Under the pieces are notes generated by a model. The model made no database searches. It worked only from the letters and a program-made list of their open reading frames with translations, and had not been told where the DNA came from. From positions 1,110,141-1,174,140 of the forward strand of contig NZ_KV467169.1 of assembly GCF_001663775.1 (NCBI RefSeq): a stretch of DNA of 64,000 bases. Reading direction: 5' to 3'. Shown here piece by piece: positions 1 to 7,878 of the stretch. The stretch comes from Arthrobacter sp. B6 (lineage in GTDB: Bacteria; Actinomycetota; Actinomycetes; Actinomycetales; Micrococcaceae). The position numbers and the translations under genes were made by a program. Numbering within the stretch: position 1 is the first letter of the stretch; every line of letters starts with the position of its first letter.

Positions 1-564
1 CTCCGCCAGCCCCTCAATGGTGGGCACCGGCTGCTCCGCATACTCAAGCCCGACGGCGGCGAGCCGGGTCAGTGCCGACACCGCCGTTGGCACGTCCCAG
101 CCGCCGTTGGCGTCCACGCGGATGGCGGCATCGGGCAGAAGAGAGCGGACGGCAGCGAGGCGGGCGGCGTCGTCGTGAAGTGTCTGGCCGCTTTCGGCCA
201 CCTTGACCTTGACGGCGTCCACCCGGCCAAACCTGGCCAGCACCTCCGGCACCCGGTCTGCCGAGACGGCTGGCACCGTGGCGTTGACCGGAATCACGGA
301 CCGCAGCGGCGCAGGGAAGCCGTGCCAGCCGGCCTCGACGGCGGACGCGAGCCACCGGGAGGCCTCGGCGTCGTCGTACTCGGGGAACGGGCCGAACTCG
401 CCCCAGCCGGCAGGACCGCGCAGCAGCAGGGACTCACGCGCCATGATGCCGCGGAACTTTACCCGCATGGGCAGGCTGACCACGTGCGCGTTGGCCAGCA
501 GCTCGTCCAGGGAGGGTAGGCCCAGGGACGGCAGGCCGGGCGGTACTGCGGCGCGGGAAGGCAT
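1..564 (-). CDS. menC: o-succinylbenzoate synthase (MenC), 3' part cut off by the window edge
   Basis: The reading frame starts at an ATG at 564 and stays open to base 1, so only the first 188 codons are present. The protein has the enolase-superfamily pattern of o-succinylbenzoate synthase: an N-terminal capping region with GWGEFGPFPEYD, then the barrel with VKVKVAE (the KxK lysine pair that carries the catalytic base) and RVDANGGW (the first metal-binding Asp). The enzyme dehydrates SHCHC to o-succinylbenzoate in menaquinone synthesis, in the cytoplasm, as expected for an actinobacterium that uses menaquinone. The third metal ligand and the second catalytic lysine lie outside the window. 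It is divergent from the ArsR gene at 644. Confidence 0.88.
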   Translation of the reverse strand, partial: MPSRAAVPPGLPSLGLPSLDELLANAHVVSLPMRVKFRGIMARESLLLRGPAGWGEFGPFPEYDDAEASRWLASAVEAGWHGFPAPLRSVIPVNATVPAVSADRVPEVLARFGRVDAVKVKVAESGQTLHDDAARLAAVRSLLPDAAIRVDANGGWDVPTAVSALTRLAAVGLEYAEQPVPTIEGLAE

Positions 565-643
565 GGATTCACTGTACAAGCGCCCCCCGACAAAACTCAC
601 AAGACCCTTCCAACGCATATCCATATGGGTATACAATTCCGAT

Positions 644-979
644 ATGGCACGGGCAGCAACAACGGCAGATGCGTTCAACGCGGTGGCTGAGCCCCGCCGT
701 CGGGAGATCCTGGACGCCCTCGCCCAAAGGGAGCGGCCCGTTAACGAACTCGTGGACATACTCGGCCTGGCCCAGCCGCACGTGTCCCGGCACCTGCGCG
801 TCCTGCGCGAGGTGGGGGCCGTGGACGTGCGCGACGAAGGCCGGCAGCGCGTCTACCGGCTTAATCCGGAGGCCCTGAAGCCCATCCACGACTGGGTTGC
901 CAGCTACCAGCACCTCTGGGAGGAGCGGTTCGACCTGCTGGAAGACGTGCTGGAGGACCTCAAAGAGCAGGAAAACTAG
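644..979 (+). CDS. ArsR-family winged-helix transcriptional regulator
   Basis: The 111-residue protein has the usual length of the ArsR/SmtB family. The helix-turn-helix reads AEPRRREILDAL, then the recognition helix LAQPHVSRHLRVL, followed by the wing EGRQRVYRLNPEAL. No cysteine metal site is visible, so this is probably the non-metal type that is often paired with an SRPBCC (AHSA1) protein. The start at 644 gives the standard N-terminus; a longer upstream reading would run through menC in antisense. The next gene follows 16 bases after the stop, so the two form an operon. The promoter region at about 606-643 has a short CCATATGG palindrome that could be the operator. Confidence 0.9.
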   Translation: MARAATTADAFNAVAEPRRREILDALAQRERPVNELVDILGLAQPHVSRHLRVLREVGAVDVRDEGRQRVYRLNPEALKPIHDWVASYQHLWEERFDLLEDVLEDLKEQEN

Positions 980-995
980 AAGAAGGAGCAGGGCA

Positions 996-1502
996 ATGTC
1001 ACAGGCAAGCAGCGGCACCATGGACATCACCTTCCCCAGAGACGAGGAAATCCTCATCAGCCGCACCCTCAACGCACCCAGGCACCTGGTCTATCGGGCC
1101 TGGACCACGCCGGAACTCGTCAAAAAGTGGTGGCCGGGTCGGCGGGGCGAGATGACGGTGGCGGAGATGGACTTCCGGGTGGGCGGCGCGTGGCGTTATG
1201 TCATGGTGGCGCACGGCGAATTCGAGGTTGCCTTCCACGGGACGTACCGGGAGATTGTGCGCAACGAACGCATCGTAAACACGGAGGTCATGGAAATGCC
1301 CGACACACCGCCGGACAGCGAGGAGGGGGCCGTGGTCAATACGGTCACCTTTGAAGAGGCCGACGGCGGCGCCACCACGGTCCGGATCCGCACCAACGCG
1401 GGCAGCAGGGAGGTCCGGGACATGATTGCGCAGTCGGGCATGGAAGGCGGCGTGCGCGAACAGTTCGAGATCCTCGAAGAGCTGGCGGCGACCCTCACTT
1501 GA
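996..1502 (+). CDS. SRPBCC (AHSA1/START-like) domain protein
   Basis: The 168-residue protein has the helix-grip fold signature of the AHSA1 family: the start ISRTLNAPRHLVYRAWTTPE, then KKWWPG, the strand motif DFRVGGAWRYVM, and a C-terminal helix with GGVREQFEILEEL. Such proteins bind small hydrophobic ligands. In ArsR-AHSA1 pairs they are controlled by the neighbouring regulator. The start at 996 is preceded by GAAGGAGCAGGGCA, a good ribosome binding site. The ligand is unknown. A second, only distantly similar member lies at 39578. Confidence 0.87.
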   Translation: MSQASSGTMDITFPRDEEILISRTLNAPRHLVYRAWTTPELVKKWWPGRRGEMTVAEMDFRVGGAWRYVMVAHGEFEVAFHGTYREIVRNERIVNTEVMEMPDTPPDSEEGAVVNTVTFEEADGGATTVRIRTNAGSREVRDMIAQSGMEGGVREQFEILEELAATLT

Positions 1503-1548
1503 GACGCCCTGCCGGGGCCCTCCGCCCGGTGAACCCACCCTCCCCCAA

Positions 1549-1608
1549 AACTAGGTAGCAGCAGATGTCGTTTTGAGGGCCCATAACGACATCTGCTGCT
1601 ACCTAGTT
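1549..1608. repeat. Family A intergenic palindrome, copy 1 (24-bp perfect arms)
   Basis: The left arm (1549-1572) and right arm (1585-1608) are perfect reverse complements of 24 bases around a 12-base spacer. The arm contains CTAGGTAGCAGCAGATGTCG. A second copy at 7776-7840 has the same arms but a different spacer. It could act as a transcription terminator for the gene ending at 1502, or be a mobile palindrome of the REP type. Confidence 0.9.
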
Positions 1609-1641
1609 GGGAGAGGGAGCCGCGCACGCTTCGGCCATACC

Positions 1642-1660
1642 TCACACGCGTTAGGTAGAC
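1642..1660 (+). promoter_or_regulatory. Probable LacI operator and promoter of the locus 1 regulator
   Basis: TCACACGCGTTAGG (1642-1655) matches 12 of 14 positions of the palindromic TGACACGTGTTAGG boxes in front of the sugar ABC operon at 7701-7746. A -10-like TAGACT follows at 1655-1660, and GGAGG at 1680 serves as the ribosome binding site. This suggests that the LacI protein represses itself as well as the ABC operon. The -35 is not clear. Confidence 0.5.
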
Positions 1661-1693
1661 TGCAGGAAACGTTGCAGTCCGGAGGATCCCGTC

Positions 1694-2806
1694 ATGAAGC
1701 GCAAGGCCACTGCATTGGACGTCGCCAAACTCGCCGGGGTGTCCCGCAGCGCGGTTTCGCTGGTGCTGAACGGCCGCGGGGACGGAAATGTCGCCAAGGA
1801 GAGCCAGGACCGGATCCGTGAAGCTGCCGCAGCGCTGAACTACACGCCCAATACCATCGCCGTGAGCCTGCGGAACCGCCGGTCACGCATCATCGGGATC
1901 GTCTCGGACCAGGTGGTCACCAGCCCGTTCGACGGCAACATCATCGCGGGCGCCGACGCCGTGGCCAGGAGCCAGGGGTTTGTCACCGTGGTGATGGACA
2001 CGGAGTCGGACGAGACCCGCGACGAGGGCGCCGTGGCCACCCTGCTGGACCGCCAGGTGGACGGGCTGATGTACATCACGGTAGGCCTGCGCCCCCTGCA
2101 TGTCCCGCTGAACATGCTCCAAGTGCCGTCGGTGCTGGCGAACTGCTTCGACGACCGTCCGGAGGCCGGCGTTCCCGCCGTCGTTCCCGACGAGGTCCGC
2201 GGCGGCCGGGAGGCGGCGACCCACCTGCTGGAACTGGGCCACCGGGACATAGCGTTCCTGGCGGGCGACAGCCTCACGCCCGCCGCCCCGCGCCGCATCC
2301 AGGGCCACCGCGACGCGTTTGAGCGCGCCGGCATCCCGGTGCCCCCCGGCCGGATCCTCCAGGTGGGCTGGGACATCGACACCGGCTTCCACGGAGCCAT
2401 GAAGCTCCTGGACGGCGTGCCCGCGGCGGAGCGGCCAACCGCGATCGCCTGCGCAAACGACCGGCTGGCCATCGGCGTCGTGCTTGCGGCCAACCGGCTA
2501 GGCCTGTCCATCCCGCAGGACCTCTCCGTCATGGGGTACGACGACGAATTCCGGATTGCCTCCACGATGGTCCCTGCGCTCACCACCATGGCCCTCCCAC
2601 TGCGGGAGATGGGCGAAGTCGCGATGACAGGGCTCCTCCGGGAGCTTTCGGAGGAACCGGAGGGTAATAACGACGGCGGCGCCTCCCCTGGCACGGACCG
2701 CACCAGCGAGGGTCGCGGCGCAGGGAGCCGCCTCGGTGAGACGCTTGTCCCCTGCCGGCTAGTCGTGCGGGGGTCAACCGGCCCGATCCCGCCCCGCCAG
2801 GCCTGA
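1694..2806 (+). CDS. LacI-family repressor of fructan locus 1
   Basis: The 370-residue protein starts with the LacI DNA-binding domain (ALDVAKLAGVSRSAVSLVLNG, then the hinge helix region LNYTPNTIAVSLRNR) and continues as a periplasmic-binding-protein-like sensor domain with the MGYDD motif near residue 283. The C-terminus carries an extra low-complexity insert (about 318-350, rich in Gly, Ser, Asp and Arg) that is unusual for the family. It is convergent with the GH32 and ABC transporter operon at 2959-7688. The operator-like boxes in front of both transcription units support its role as their repressor, with a fructose-containing oligosaccharide as likely inducer. The ligand is inferred from context only. 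Confidence 0.9.
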   Translation: MKRKATALDVAKLAGVSRSAVSLVLNGRGDGNVAKESQDRIREAAAALNYTPNTIAVSLRNRRSRIIGIVSDQVVTSPFDGNIIAGADAVARSQGFVTVVMDTESDETRDEGAVATLLDRQVDGLMYITVGLRPLHVPLNMLQVPSVLANCFDDRPEAGVPAVVPDEVRGGREAATHLLELGHRDIAFLAGDSLTPAAPRRIQGHRDAFERAGIPVPPGRILQVGWDIDTGFHGAMKLLDGVPAAERPTAIACANDRLAIGVVLAANRLGLSIPQDLSVMGYDDEFRIASTMVPALTTMALPLREMGEVAMTGLLRELSEEPEGNNDGGASPGTDRTSEGRGAGSRLGETLVPCRLVVRGSTGPIPPRQA

Positions 2807-2838
2807 CCCCGCCCGGCAAGCAGCGCCCCCAGCGAACA

Positions 2839-2933
2839 GCGCGAACGTACACTTGAGGCCCTTTCGCGCCTGTCAGAGGGGCCCCAAGTGTACGCCCGCG
2901 CCTGTCAGAGGGGCCCCAAGTGTACGTTCGCGC
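2839..2933. repeat. Family B intergenic palindrome, copy 1, with an internal direct duplication
   Basis: The outer arms read GCGCGAACGTACACTTGAGG (from 2839) and CCCCAAGTGTACGTTCGCGC (ending 2933). The inner and right parts form a direct repeat of about 33 bases, each with the block CCTGTCAGAGGGGCCCCAAG, so a single left arm faces two right arms. It sits in the gap between the convergent LacI and GH32 genes. A related copy with the same layout lies at 19890-19976. Confidence 0.88.
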
Positions 2934-2958
2934 CTGATTGTCGTTCTGGCGAGGCCCG

Positions 2959-4395
2959 CTACTCCGGCTGTTCCAGCTGCCACACATCGGCCGCTGCACC
3001 CTCCGGCAGCTGCAGGACCCACTGTTCGCCGGGTGCCGGGTACGCCCGCAGCGTAGTGGCTACGGAGCCGCTCCGGTAGACCTCCACGAGCGACGCGTCC
3101 ACGAACACCCTCAGCTCCTCCCCCTCGGCCACGGTCCCGCTGAACACCACCTGGCGGGAGACGTCCGGCCCGCCGTCGGCCACGAGGGAAAGTTCGACGG
3201 CGGCGTCCGCGGCCAGCGCCGCCGTCCCACCCGGCCGCCTGGTCACGACGGCCTCAGCGAACGGCGGCAGCACCACGTGCCCGCCGGCCGCGACGGCCAC
3301 CTGTTCGCCCCGGTAGGCGTCCACTTCCGGCGCGGGCGCCACGGCCAGCGCGCCGTCCTCGACGGACAGCACGCGAGGGTGGGTTAGGACTCCGGCCCAG
3401 CCCGCAGCATCAATTTCCGCCTGGCTCCGGCCGCGGCGGCCATCCCGTCCCGGCCCTTCGTTGGCCCAACCCCAGAGCAGCACCTTCGGTTCGGCCCCGT
3501 CCTGCAGCTGCAGGATCTGCGGCGCGTAGAAGTCCCGGCCCAGGTCCGACTTTCCGCCGGTCTGCGGGGAAAACACGGGCAGCCCGGTCTCCGGGTCCTC
3601 GGCCAGCGAGCCGATCAGGTGGCCCACGCCGTTGACGTGTTCGTGCTGGTCGCCGGAGAGCCACAGGGAAAACATCATCAGCCACGCGTCCCGGGAAGAC
3701 CCGTCGCTTCCGGAACGGGCAGGGACACGCACCAGCTGCGGGCATTCCCAGATCTCCGCCGAGGTACGGGCGGCAGCAACCGGGTTCTCAGAGGTCAGCC
3801 AGATGCCCTGGTATTTCCAGTCGGACAGGTCCTCCACCGTGTACAGCAGCAGGGCCGCATGGCCGGAGGCCAGGCCGGCACCCTGCATGGCGTAGCGCTT
3901 GCCGTTGAAGCGGAAGATGAACGGGTCGCGGACTGCCGTCACCTGCGGGTCCGTCGGCATGGACGCGGCGACGTGACCATCCTGCTCCCAGGAAACCAGG
4001 TCCGCGGAACCCCGGGAGATGACCACCTGCGAGTGGCCGCCGTCGCCACGCACGCCTGAGTACGCAGCGGTGGGGACACCGCCGTCGTCCGTCACCACAC
4101 CGGTCCAGCAACCGTACTCATCCGGCCCGCCGTCCTGGGGGCGGAGCGCAACCGGATGTTCCACCCAGCGCACCAGATCGGCGGAGCTGACGTGGCCCCA
4201 CGCGATCCGGTGGTGGCGGGCGGACCCGGGGTTGTACTGGAAGAAGACGTGGTAGCGGCCGTTGATGTGGCTGACGCCGTTGGGGTCGTTGATCCAGCCC
4301 TGGGCGGGGCGCGGATGGAAGTGCGGGAACGCCCGGTCCGGGTGGGCCACTGCCACGCTGGAGAAGTCGGTGGCGGCAAGGTCCGGGGATGACAT
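2959..4395 (-). CDS. GH32 beta-fructofuranosidase (intracellular)
   Basis: The 478-residue protein has the GH32 five-bladed propeller followed by a C-terminal beta-sandwich. The three catalytic acids are visible: the nucleophile Asp in GWINDPNG (about residue 37), the transition-state stabiliser in VRDPF, and the acid/base Glu in WECPQL. The family hydrolyses sucrose, inulin- or levan-type fructo-oligosaccharides. No signal peptide is seen, so it acts in the cytoplasm on imported substrate. The start at 4395 is preceded by GAAAGG; a longer N-terminal reading has no support. It is the last gene of the sugar import operon, 28 bases after the second permease. Confidence 0.93.
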   Translation of the reverse strand: MSSPDLAATDFSSVAVAHPDRAFPHFHPRPAQGWINDPNGVSHINGRYHVFFQYNPGSARHHRIAWGHVSSADLVRWVEHPVALRPQDGGPDEYGCWTGVVTDDGGVPTAAYSGVRGDGGHSQVVISRGSADLVSWEQDGHVAASMPTDPQVTAVRDPFIFRFNGKRYAMQGAGLASGHAALLLYTVEDLSDWKYQGIWLTSENPVAAARTSAEIWECPQLVRVPARSGSDGSSRDAWLMMFSLWLSGDQHEHVNGVGHLIGSLAEDPETGLPVFSPQTGGKSDLGRDFYAPQILQLQDGAEPKVLLWGWANEGPGRDGRRGRSQAEIDAAGWAGVLTHPRVLSVEDGALAVAPAPEVDAYRGEQVAVAAGGHVVLPPFAEAVVTRRPGGTAALAADAAVELSLVADGGPDVSRQVVFSGTVAEGEELRVFVDASLVEVYRSGSVATTLRAYPAPGEQWVLQLPEGAAADVWQLEQPE

Positions 4396-4423
4396 GGGGT
4401 GGGGCCTTTCGGAAGAGGGGAGG

Positions 4424-5308
4424 TTATTTGCCGGTTCCGGCGGTGAGGCCGTCCTGCAGGGCACGCTGGCCGAAGGTGAAAACCACCAGCGCGGGAATCA
4501 TGGACAGGACTACGCCGGCCAGAACCACCGAGATGCTGCCGGTGCCCAGGTTGCCCTGCAGCGAAACGAGGCCCAGCGGCAGGGTGAAGTTCCGCTCGGA
4601 GATGGTCAGAATGAGGGGGCGGAAGAACTCGTTCCAGTGGAAATTGAAGGCCAGGATGCCCACAATCGCCATGCCCGGAACGGCCAGTGGCGCGTAGACC
4701 GAGCGGAAGGTCCGCCAGGGCGAGGCGCCGTCGATCGCGGCGGCCTCCGCGAGGTCGGCGGGCAGCCCCAAAAAGTACTGTCGCATCAGGAAGGTGCCGA
4801 ACGCCGTCGGGATGGCCGGCAGGATCAGGGCGAGCAGGGTGTCCGAGAGTCCCATGCCGCGGATCAGCATGAACACGGGCACGATCGTCACCTGGACCGG
4901 CACCATCATGGTGGCCAGCACGATGGAGAACAGCGCGCCCCCGCCGCGGAACTTCAGGTTGGCGAAGGCGTAGCCGGCCATCGCCGCTGTGACCATCTGT
5001 CCGACGGCGATCAGCCCGGTGACCAGGGCGCTGTTAAGCACCAGGATGAAGATGTCCAGCTGCTCGAAGACTTGGACGTAGGACGTGAAGTCCGGGTTCA
5101 GGGGAAAGAACGACGGCGGCAGCCGGAACGATTCCGACGGCGTCCGCAGCGAGGTGGACAGGGTCCACATCACGGGGCCGAGGGTCAGCACGGCCGCGAG
5201 GCTCAGCAGGGCAATCCGGACCACCAGGTTCCAGTTCGGCTTGCGGCGTCCCCTTGCCGGCGGGGCCGGGGCCGGGCGGGTGCTTACACGCTCTGTTGTG
5301 GTAGACAT
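4424..5308 (-). CDS. CUT1 sugar ABC transporter permease (MalG type)
   Basis: The 294-residue integral membrane protein has six predicted helices and the EAA loop motif AEAAAIDGASPWRTF that contacts the ATPase. The N-terminal cytoplasmic tail is rich in Arg and Pro. The start at 5308 was chosen because it gives the standard MalG length; the frame is open further upstream, but that region overlaps the preceding permease. No ATPase gene is present in the locus, which is usual for CUT1 systems that share an MsiK-type ATPase encoded elsewhere. Confidence 0.92.
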   Translation of the reverse strand: MSTTTERVSTRPAPAPPARGRRKPNWNLVVRIALLSLAAVLTLGPVMWTLSTSLRTPSESFRLPPSFFPLNPDFTSYVQVFEQLDIFILVLNSALVTGLIAVGQMVTAAMAGYAFANLKFRGGGALFSIVLATMMVPVQVTIVPVFMLIRGMGLSDTLLALILPAIPTAFGTFLMRQYFLGLPADLAEAAAIDGASPWRTFRSVYAPLAVPGMAIVGILAFNFHWNEFFRPLILTISERNFTLPLGLVSLQGNLGTGSISVVLAGVVLSMIPALVVFTFGQRALQDGLTAGTGK

Positions 5309-5316
5309 GGCTGGCC

Positions 5317-6270
5317 TTACTGGTAGAAGACGAATCGTTTGCTGAGCCGGAACTGCGCCGCGGTGACGGCCATGATGATCAGGGTGAGGATCACGCCAAT
5401 GGCCGAGGCCTGGCCGAATTCCAGGCGCTGGAACGCGGATTCGAAGATGACCATCACGGCTGTGCGGGTGGAATCTCCGGGCCCGCCGCGGGTCAGCACG
5501 TAGGGCTGGTCGAACACCTGGAGCGCGTTGATGATGGCAATAACGGAGGCCAGCAGCGTGGTGGGGCTCAGCAGCGGCAGCGTGACGTAGAGGTGCTTTC
5601 GCCACCCTGTGGCACCGTCCAGAGAGGCCGCCTCGTAGGTTTCGGTGGGAATGGAGGCCAGCCCGCCGATGAACAGCAGGAATGAGAACCCGAAATTCTG
5701 CCACACATAAACAAGGATGACGACGGCGGCAGACCCGCCGGGCGTGGTCAGCCACGGCACAGCGGGGATGCCGGCGAGGGACAGGAACCAGTTGACCACG
5801 CCGAACTGCTCGTTGAAGAGGTAGCGCATGAAGATGGATACGGACGCGGCGGAGAGGATCAGCGGGAAGAAGAACGCTGAGCGGAAGAAGGTCCGCAGCC
5901 AGGACGGCATCTTTTCCTGCACCATGACGGCGAGCGCCAGGGCCAGGCCCAGCTGGAAGGCCACCGCCACCACCACAAACACGATCGTGTTCAGGAAGGA
6001 CACCCGGACTGTGGGGTCCTGGACCACTTCGGCGAAGTTGTCGAAGCCAACGAACGTCGGCGCCGAGATGATGTCCCAGCGGAAGAACGCCAGGACCACC
6101 GACGCCACGATGGGCACCAGGGTGAACAGGCCCATGCCCACGATGGTGGGGGCCAGGAACATCCAGGCCAGCCAGCGCTGGCTGTGGCGTCCGGAGGCTG
6201 CTGCCTTGGCTGGCCCTGCCGGCCTGGCAGCCTGCTTCGACCGCTCCCGTCGCGGGATGGTGGTGCTCAT
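5317..6270 (-). CDS. CUT1 sugar ABC transporter permease (MalF type)
   Basis: The 317-residue protein begins with a basic cytoplasmic tail and has six membrane segments. The EAA loop reads YEAASLDGATGWRKH. Its start codon overlaps the stop of the substrate-binding protein gene by 4 bases, and its stop lies 8 bases before the next permease, so the three are translated as one operon. Together with the MalG-type partner it forms the translocation pore for a fructo-oligosaccharide, as inferred from the linked GH32 enzyme. Confidence 0.93.
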   Translation of the reverse strand: MSTTIPRRERSKQAARPAGPAKAAASGRHSQRWLAWMFLAPTIVGMGLFTLVPIVASVVLAFFRWDIISAPTFVGFDNFAEVVQDPTVRVSFLNTIVFVVVAVAFQLGLALALAVMVQEKMPSWLRTFFRSAFFFPLILSAASVSIFMRYLFNEQFGVVNWFLSLAGIPAVPWLTTPGGSAAVVILVYVWQNFGFSFLLFIGGLASIPTETYEAASLDGATGWRKHLYVTLPLLSPTTLLASVIAIINALQVFDQPYVLTRGGPGDSTRTAVMVIFESAFQRLEFGQASAIGVILTLIIMAVTAAQFRLSKRFVFYQ

Positions 6271-7688
6271 GGCTGCCTCCTCAGGGCAATTTCAAGGTCG
6301 CGCTGCATGGAGTCGAGGGCCTGCTTGAGCTGGCGCTCGTCGCCACTGACGGCCAGCGAGACGTTTTTCATCAGGGCCGTTTCGACGGCGGCCTGCTGGG
6401 GCGGTGCCGGAATGGGCCCGGTGGTGGGGTACTTGTCCAGCGTGTCGTAGAAGACCTTCCAGTGGGCCGGGCCCTTGCCCGCGTACAGGGCCTCGTTGAC
6501 CATGGAGCGCCGGGCAGGCGTGGTCACCGGGTTGGGGAAGATCAGCTCCATGGCCTCGCGGCTTGCACTGAACTTGATCCATTCCCAGGCGGCGTCCTTG
6601 TCCTTGGCCGTCTTCATGATGGCGTAGCCGGCCGTGCCGAACTGGTGCCGCTGGGTCCGCCACTTGGGGAAGAAGGCCACGTCGAAGTCGTTTTCCTTCA
6701 TGCCGGCTTCGTGCAGGCCCTGGACCCAGTAGCCGCCGGCCGGGGTGGTGCCGATCCGGTTGGACGCGAAGAGCCCCACTAGGGATCCGCCGCCGCCCTC
6801 CTCCGGGCGGACGCCCAGCCCGTCCTTGACCAGGCCGCGCAGGTAGTCGAAGGACTCGAACACCCTCGGGTCATCGGCGTTGGGTTCCAGCCACTGGTAA
6901 CCGCCGGTGCGCAGGCTGCGCGAGGGATCGTTGGCGTAGAAGCTGTCCCAGAGCCAGTCTCCGCCGGTGGACCGGGTTTCTTTCAGGAAACTGGTGTCGT
7001 TGGCGTAGAGCCAGGGCACTACGCCGCCGAAGAGCCGGTTGGTCCAGTAGTAGGGGGTGAAGTCGGAGGGCCGGGCCTTGCGCATGGCGACGAGGCTGTT
7101 GCGGAAGTCCAGGTGGGTCCAGTCGTCCGCCGGGCGCTGCAGCCCCGCCTGCTGGAACGCGGTGGTGTTGTAGTACATGTTGGCGGCGTTCCAGTCCATG
7201 GGGAGCTGGAAGAGGCTGCCCTTGTACATAAAGGCCTCCACGAGGCTGGGGTGCACGTCGTCGAAGAACTCGGCCATGTCCGCGGCGTCGCGGCGCAGGT
7301 ACTCGTCCAGCGGATGGGCCAGCTTGTCGGCAAAGAGCTGCGCGCCTTCGGTGGCCACGTAGACAATGTCCGGCGGTGTGCCGGCGGCCACCATGGTGAG
7401 GATCTTGGTGAAGAAGTCTTTCCAGTCCCCGGCCTGGATGGCCTGGACCTTGACCGGAATATCCGGGTGGAGTCGAGCGAAAGCATCGATGGCACGCTGG
7501 CGCGCAGCGGCATCGGCGGCGGTCCCCAAGATGGCAATGCTGAGGCTGTTGTCCCCTCGCCCGGGAATATCGGTTCCGGAGAGCCGCGGCCACGACGCCA
7601 CGGTTGCTCCCACAATTCCTGCTCCGAGGGCGCCAAGGGCGGTCCGGCGTGAGAATTCACGCAGGCGGCCAGATGTGGCACCGGTCAT
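6267..7688 (-). CDS. Sugar ABC transporter substrate-binding protein with Tat-type signal
   Basis: The 473-residue protein is a cluster B (extracellular sugar) binding protein. The N-terminus has a twin-arginine motif, SRRTALGALGAG, followed by a hydrophobic stretch and no lipobox, so it is probably exported folded by the Tat pathway. This contrasts with the lipoprotein counterpart at 21274. The core contains the family features GDWKDFFTKIL, TPPDIVYVATEG and MYYNTTAF. It is the first gene of the operon and is preceded by a promoter with two LacI-type operators (7701-7747). Confidence 0.92.
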   Translation of the reverse strand: MTGATSGRLREFSRRTALGALGAGIVGATVASWPRLSGTDIPGRGDNSLSIAILGTAADAAARQRAIDAFARLHPDIPVKVQAIQAGDWKDFFTKILTMVAAGTPPDIVYVATEGAQLFADKLAHPLDEYLRRDAADMAEFFDDVHPSLVEAFMYKGSLFQLPMDWNAANMYYNTTAFQQAGLQRPADDWTHLDFRNSLVAMRKARPSDFTPYYWTNRLFGGVVPWLYANDTSFLKETRSTGGDWLWDSFYANDPSRSLRTGGYQWLEPNADDPRVFESFDYLRGLVKDGLGVRPEEGGGGSLVGLFASNRIGTTPAGGYWVQGLHEAGMKENDFDVAFFPKWRTQRHQFGTAGYAIMKTAKDKDAAWEWIKFSASREAMELIFPNPVTTPARRSMVNEALYAGKGPAHWKVFYDTLDKYPTTGPIPAPPQQAAVETALMKNVSLAVSGDERQLKQALDSMQRDLEIALRRQP

Positions 7689-7700
7689 AACGAATTCCTT

Positions 7701-7747
7701 CCTAACACGTGTCAGGTAGCTTAGGCGCGCGGCCTAACACGTGTCAA
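7701..7747 (-). promoter_or_regulatory. Promoter of fructan operon 1 with two LacI-type operators
   Basis: On the minus strand TTGACA (7747-7742) and TAAGCT (7723-7718) are separated by 18 bases and form a good sigma-70 type promoter. Two copies of the near-palindrome TGACACGTGTTAGG lie at 7746-7733 and 7714-7701, 32 bases apart centre to centre. The first overlaps the -35 and the second lies just downstream of the -10, which fits a repressor that blocks RNA polymerase at both places. Confidence 0.8.
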
Positions 7748-7775
7748 GCATCACACGAAGTGTGCCCTCCCCTCC

Positions 7776-7840
7776 CCAACTAGGTAGCAGCAGACGTCGT
7801 TTTGAGCCTCCTAAACGACATCTGCTGCTACCTAGTTGGG
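7776..7840. repeat. Family A intergenic palindrome, copy 2 (28-bp arms)
   Basis: The arms 7776-7803 and 7813-7840 are complementary over 28 bases with a single mismatch (ACGTCG against CGACAT) and enclose a 9-base spacer. The core is the same as in the copy at 1549-1608, but here the pairing extends four bases further. It lies between the divergent ABC operon and the PAP2 gene, so a terminator role is unlikely at this place. Confidence 0.9.
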
Positions 7841-7878
7841 TGAAGCTGTCTCCCAGCTTTTTGTGACACCCTTAACCG

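Noticed and set aside
4262..5326. Long plus-strand frame opposite the GH32 and permease genes
   Set aside because: It is antisense to well-supported genes; its Gly/Arg/Gln-rich translation has no family pattern and arises from the GC-rich third positions of the real genes.
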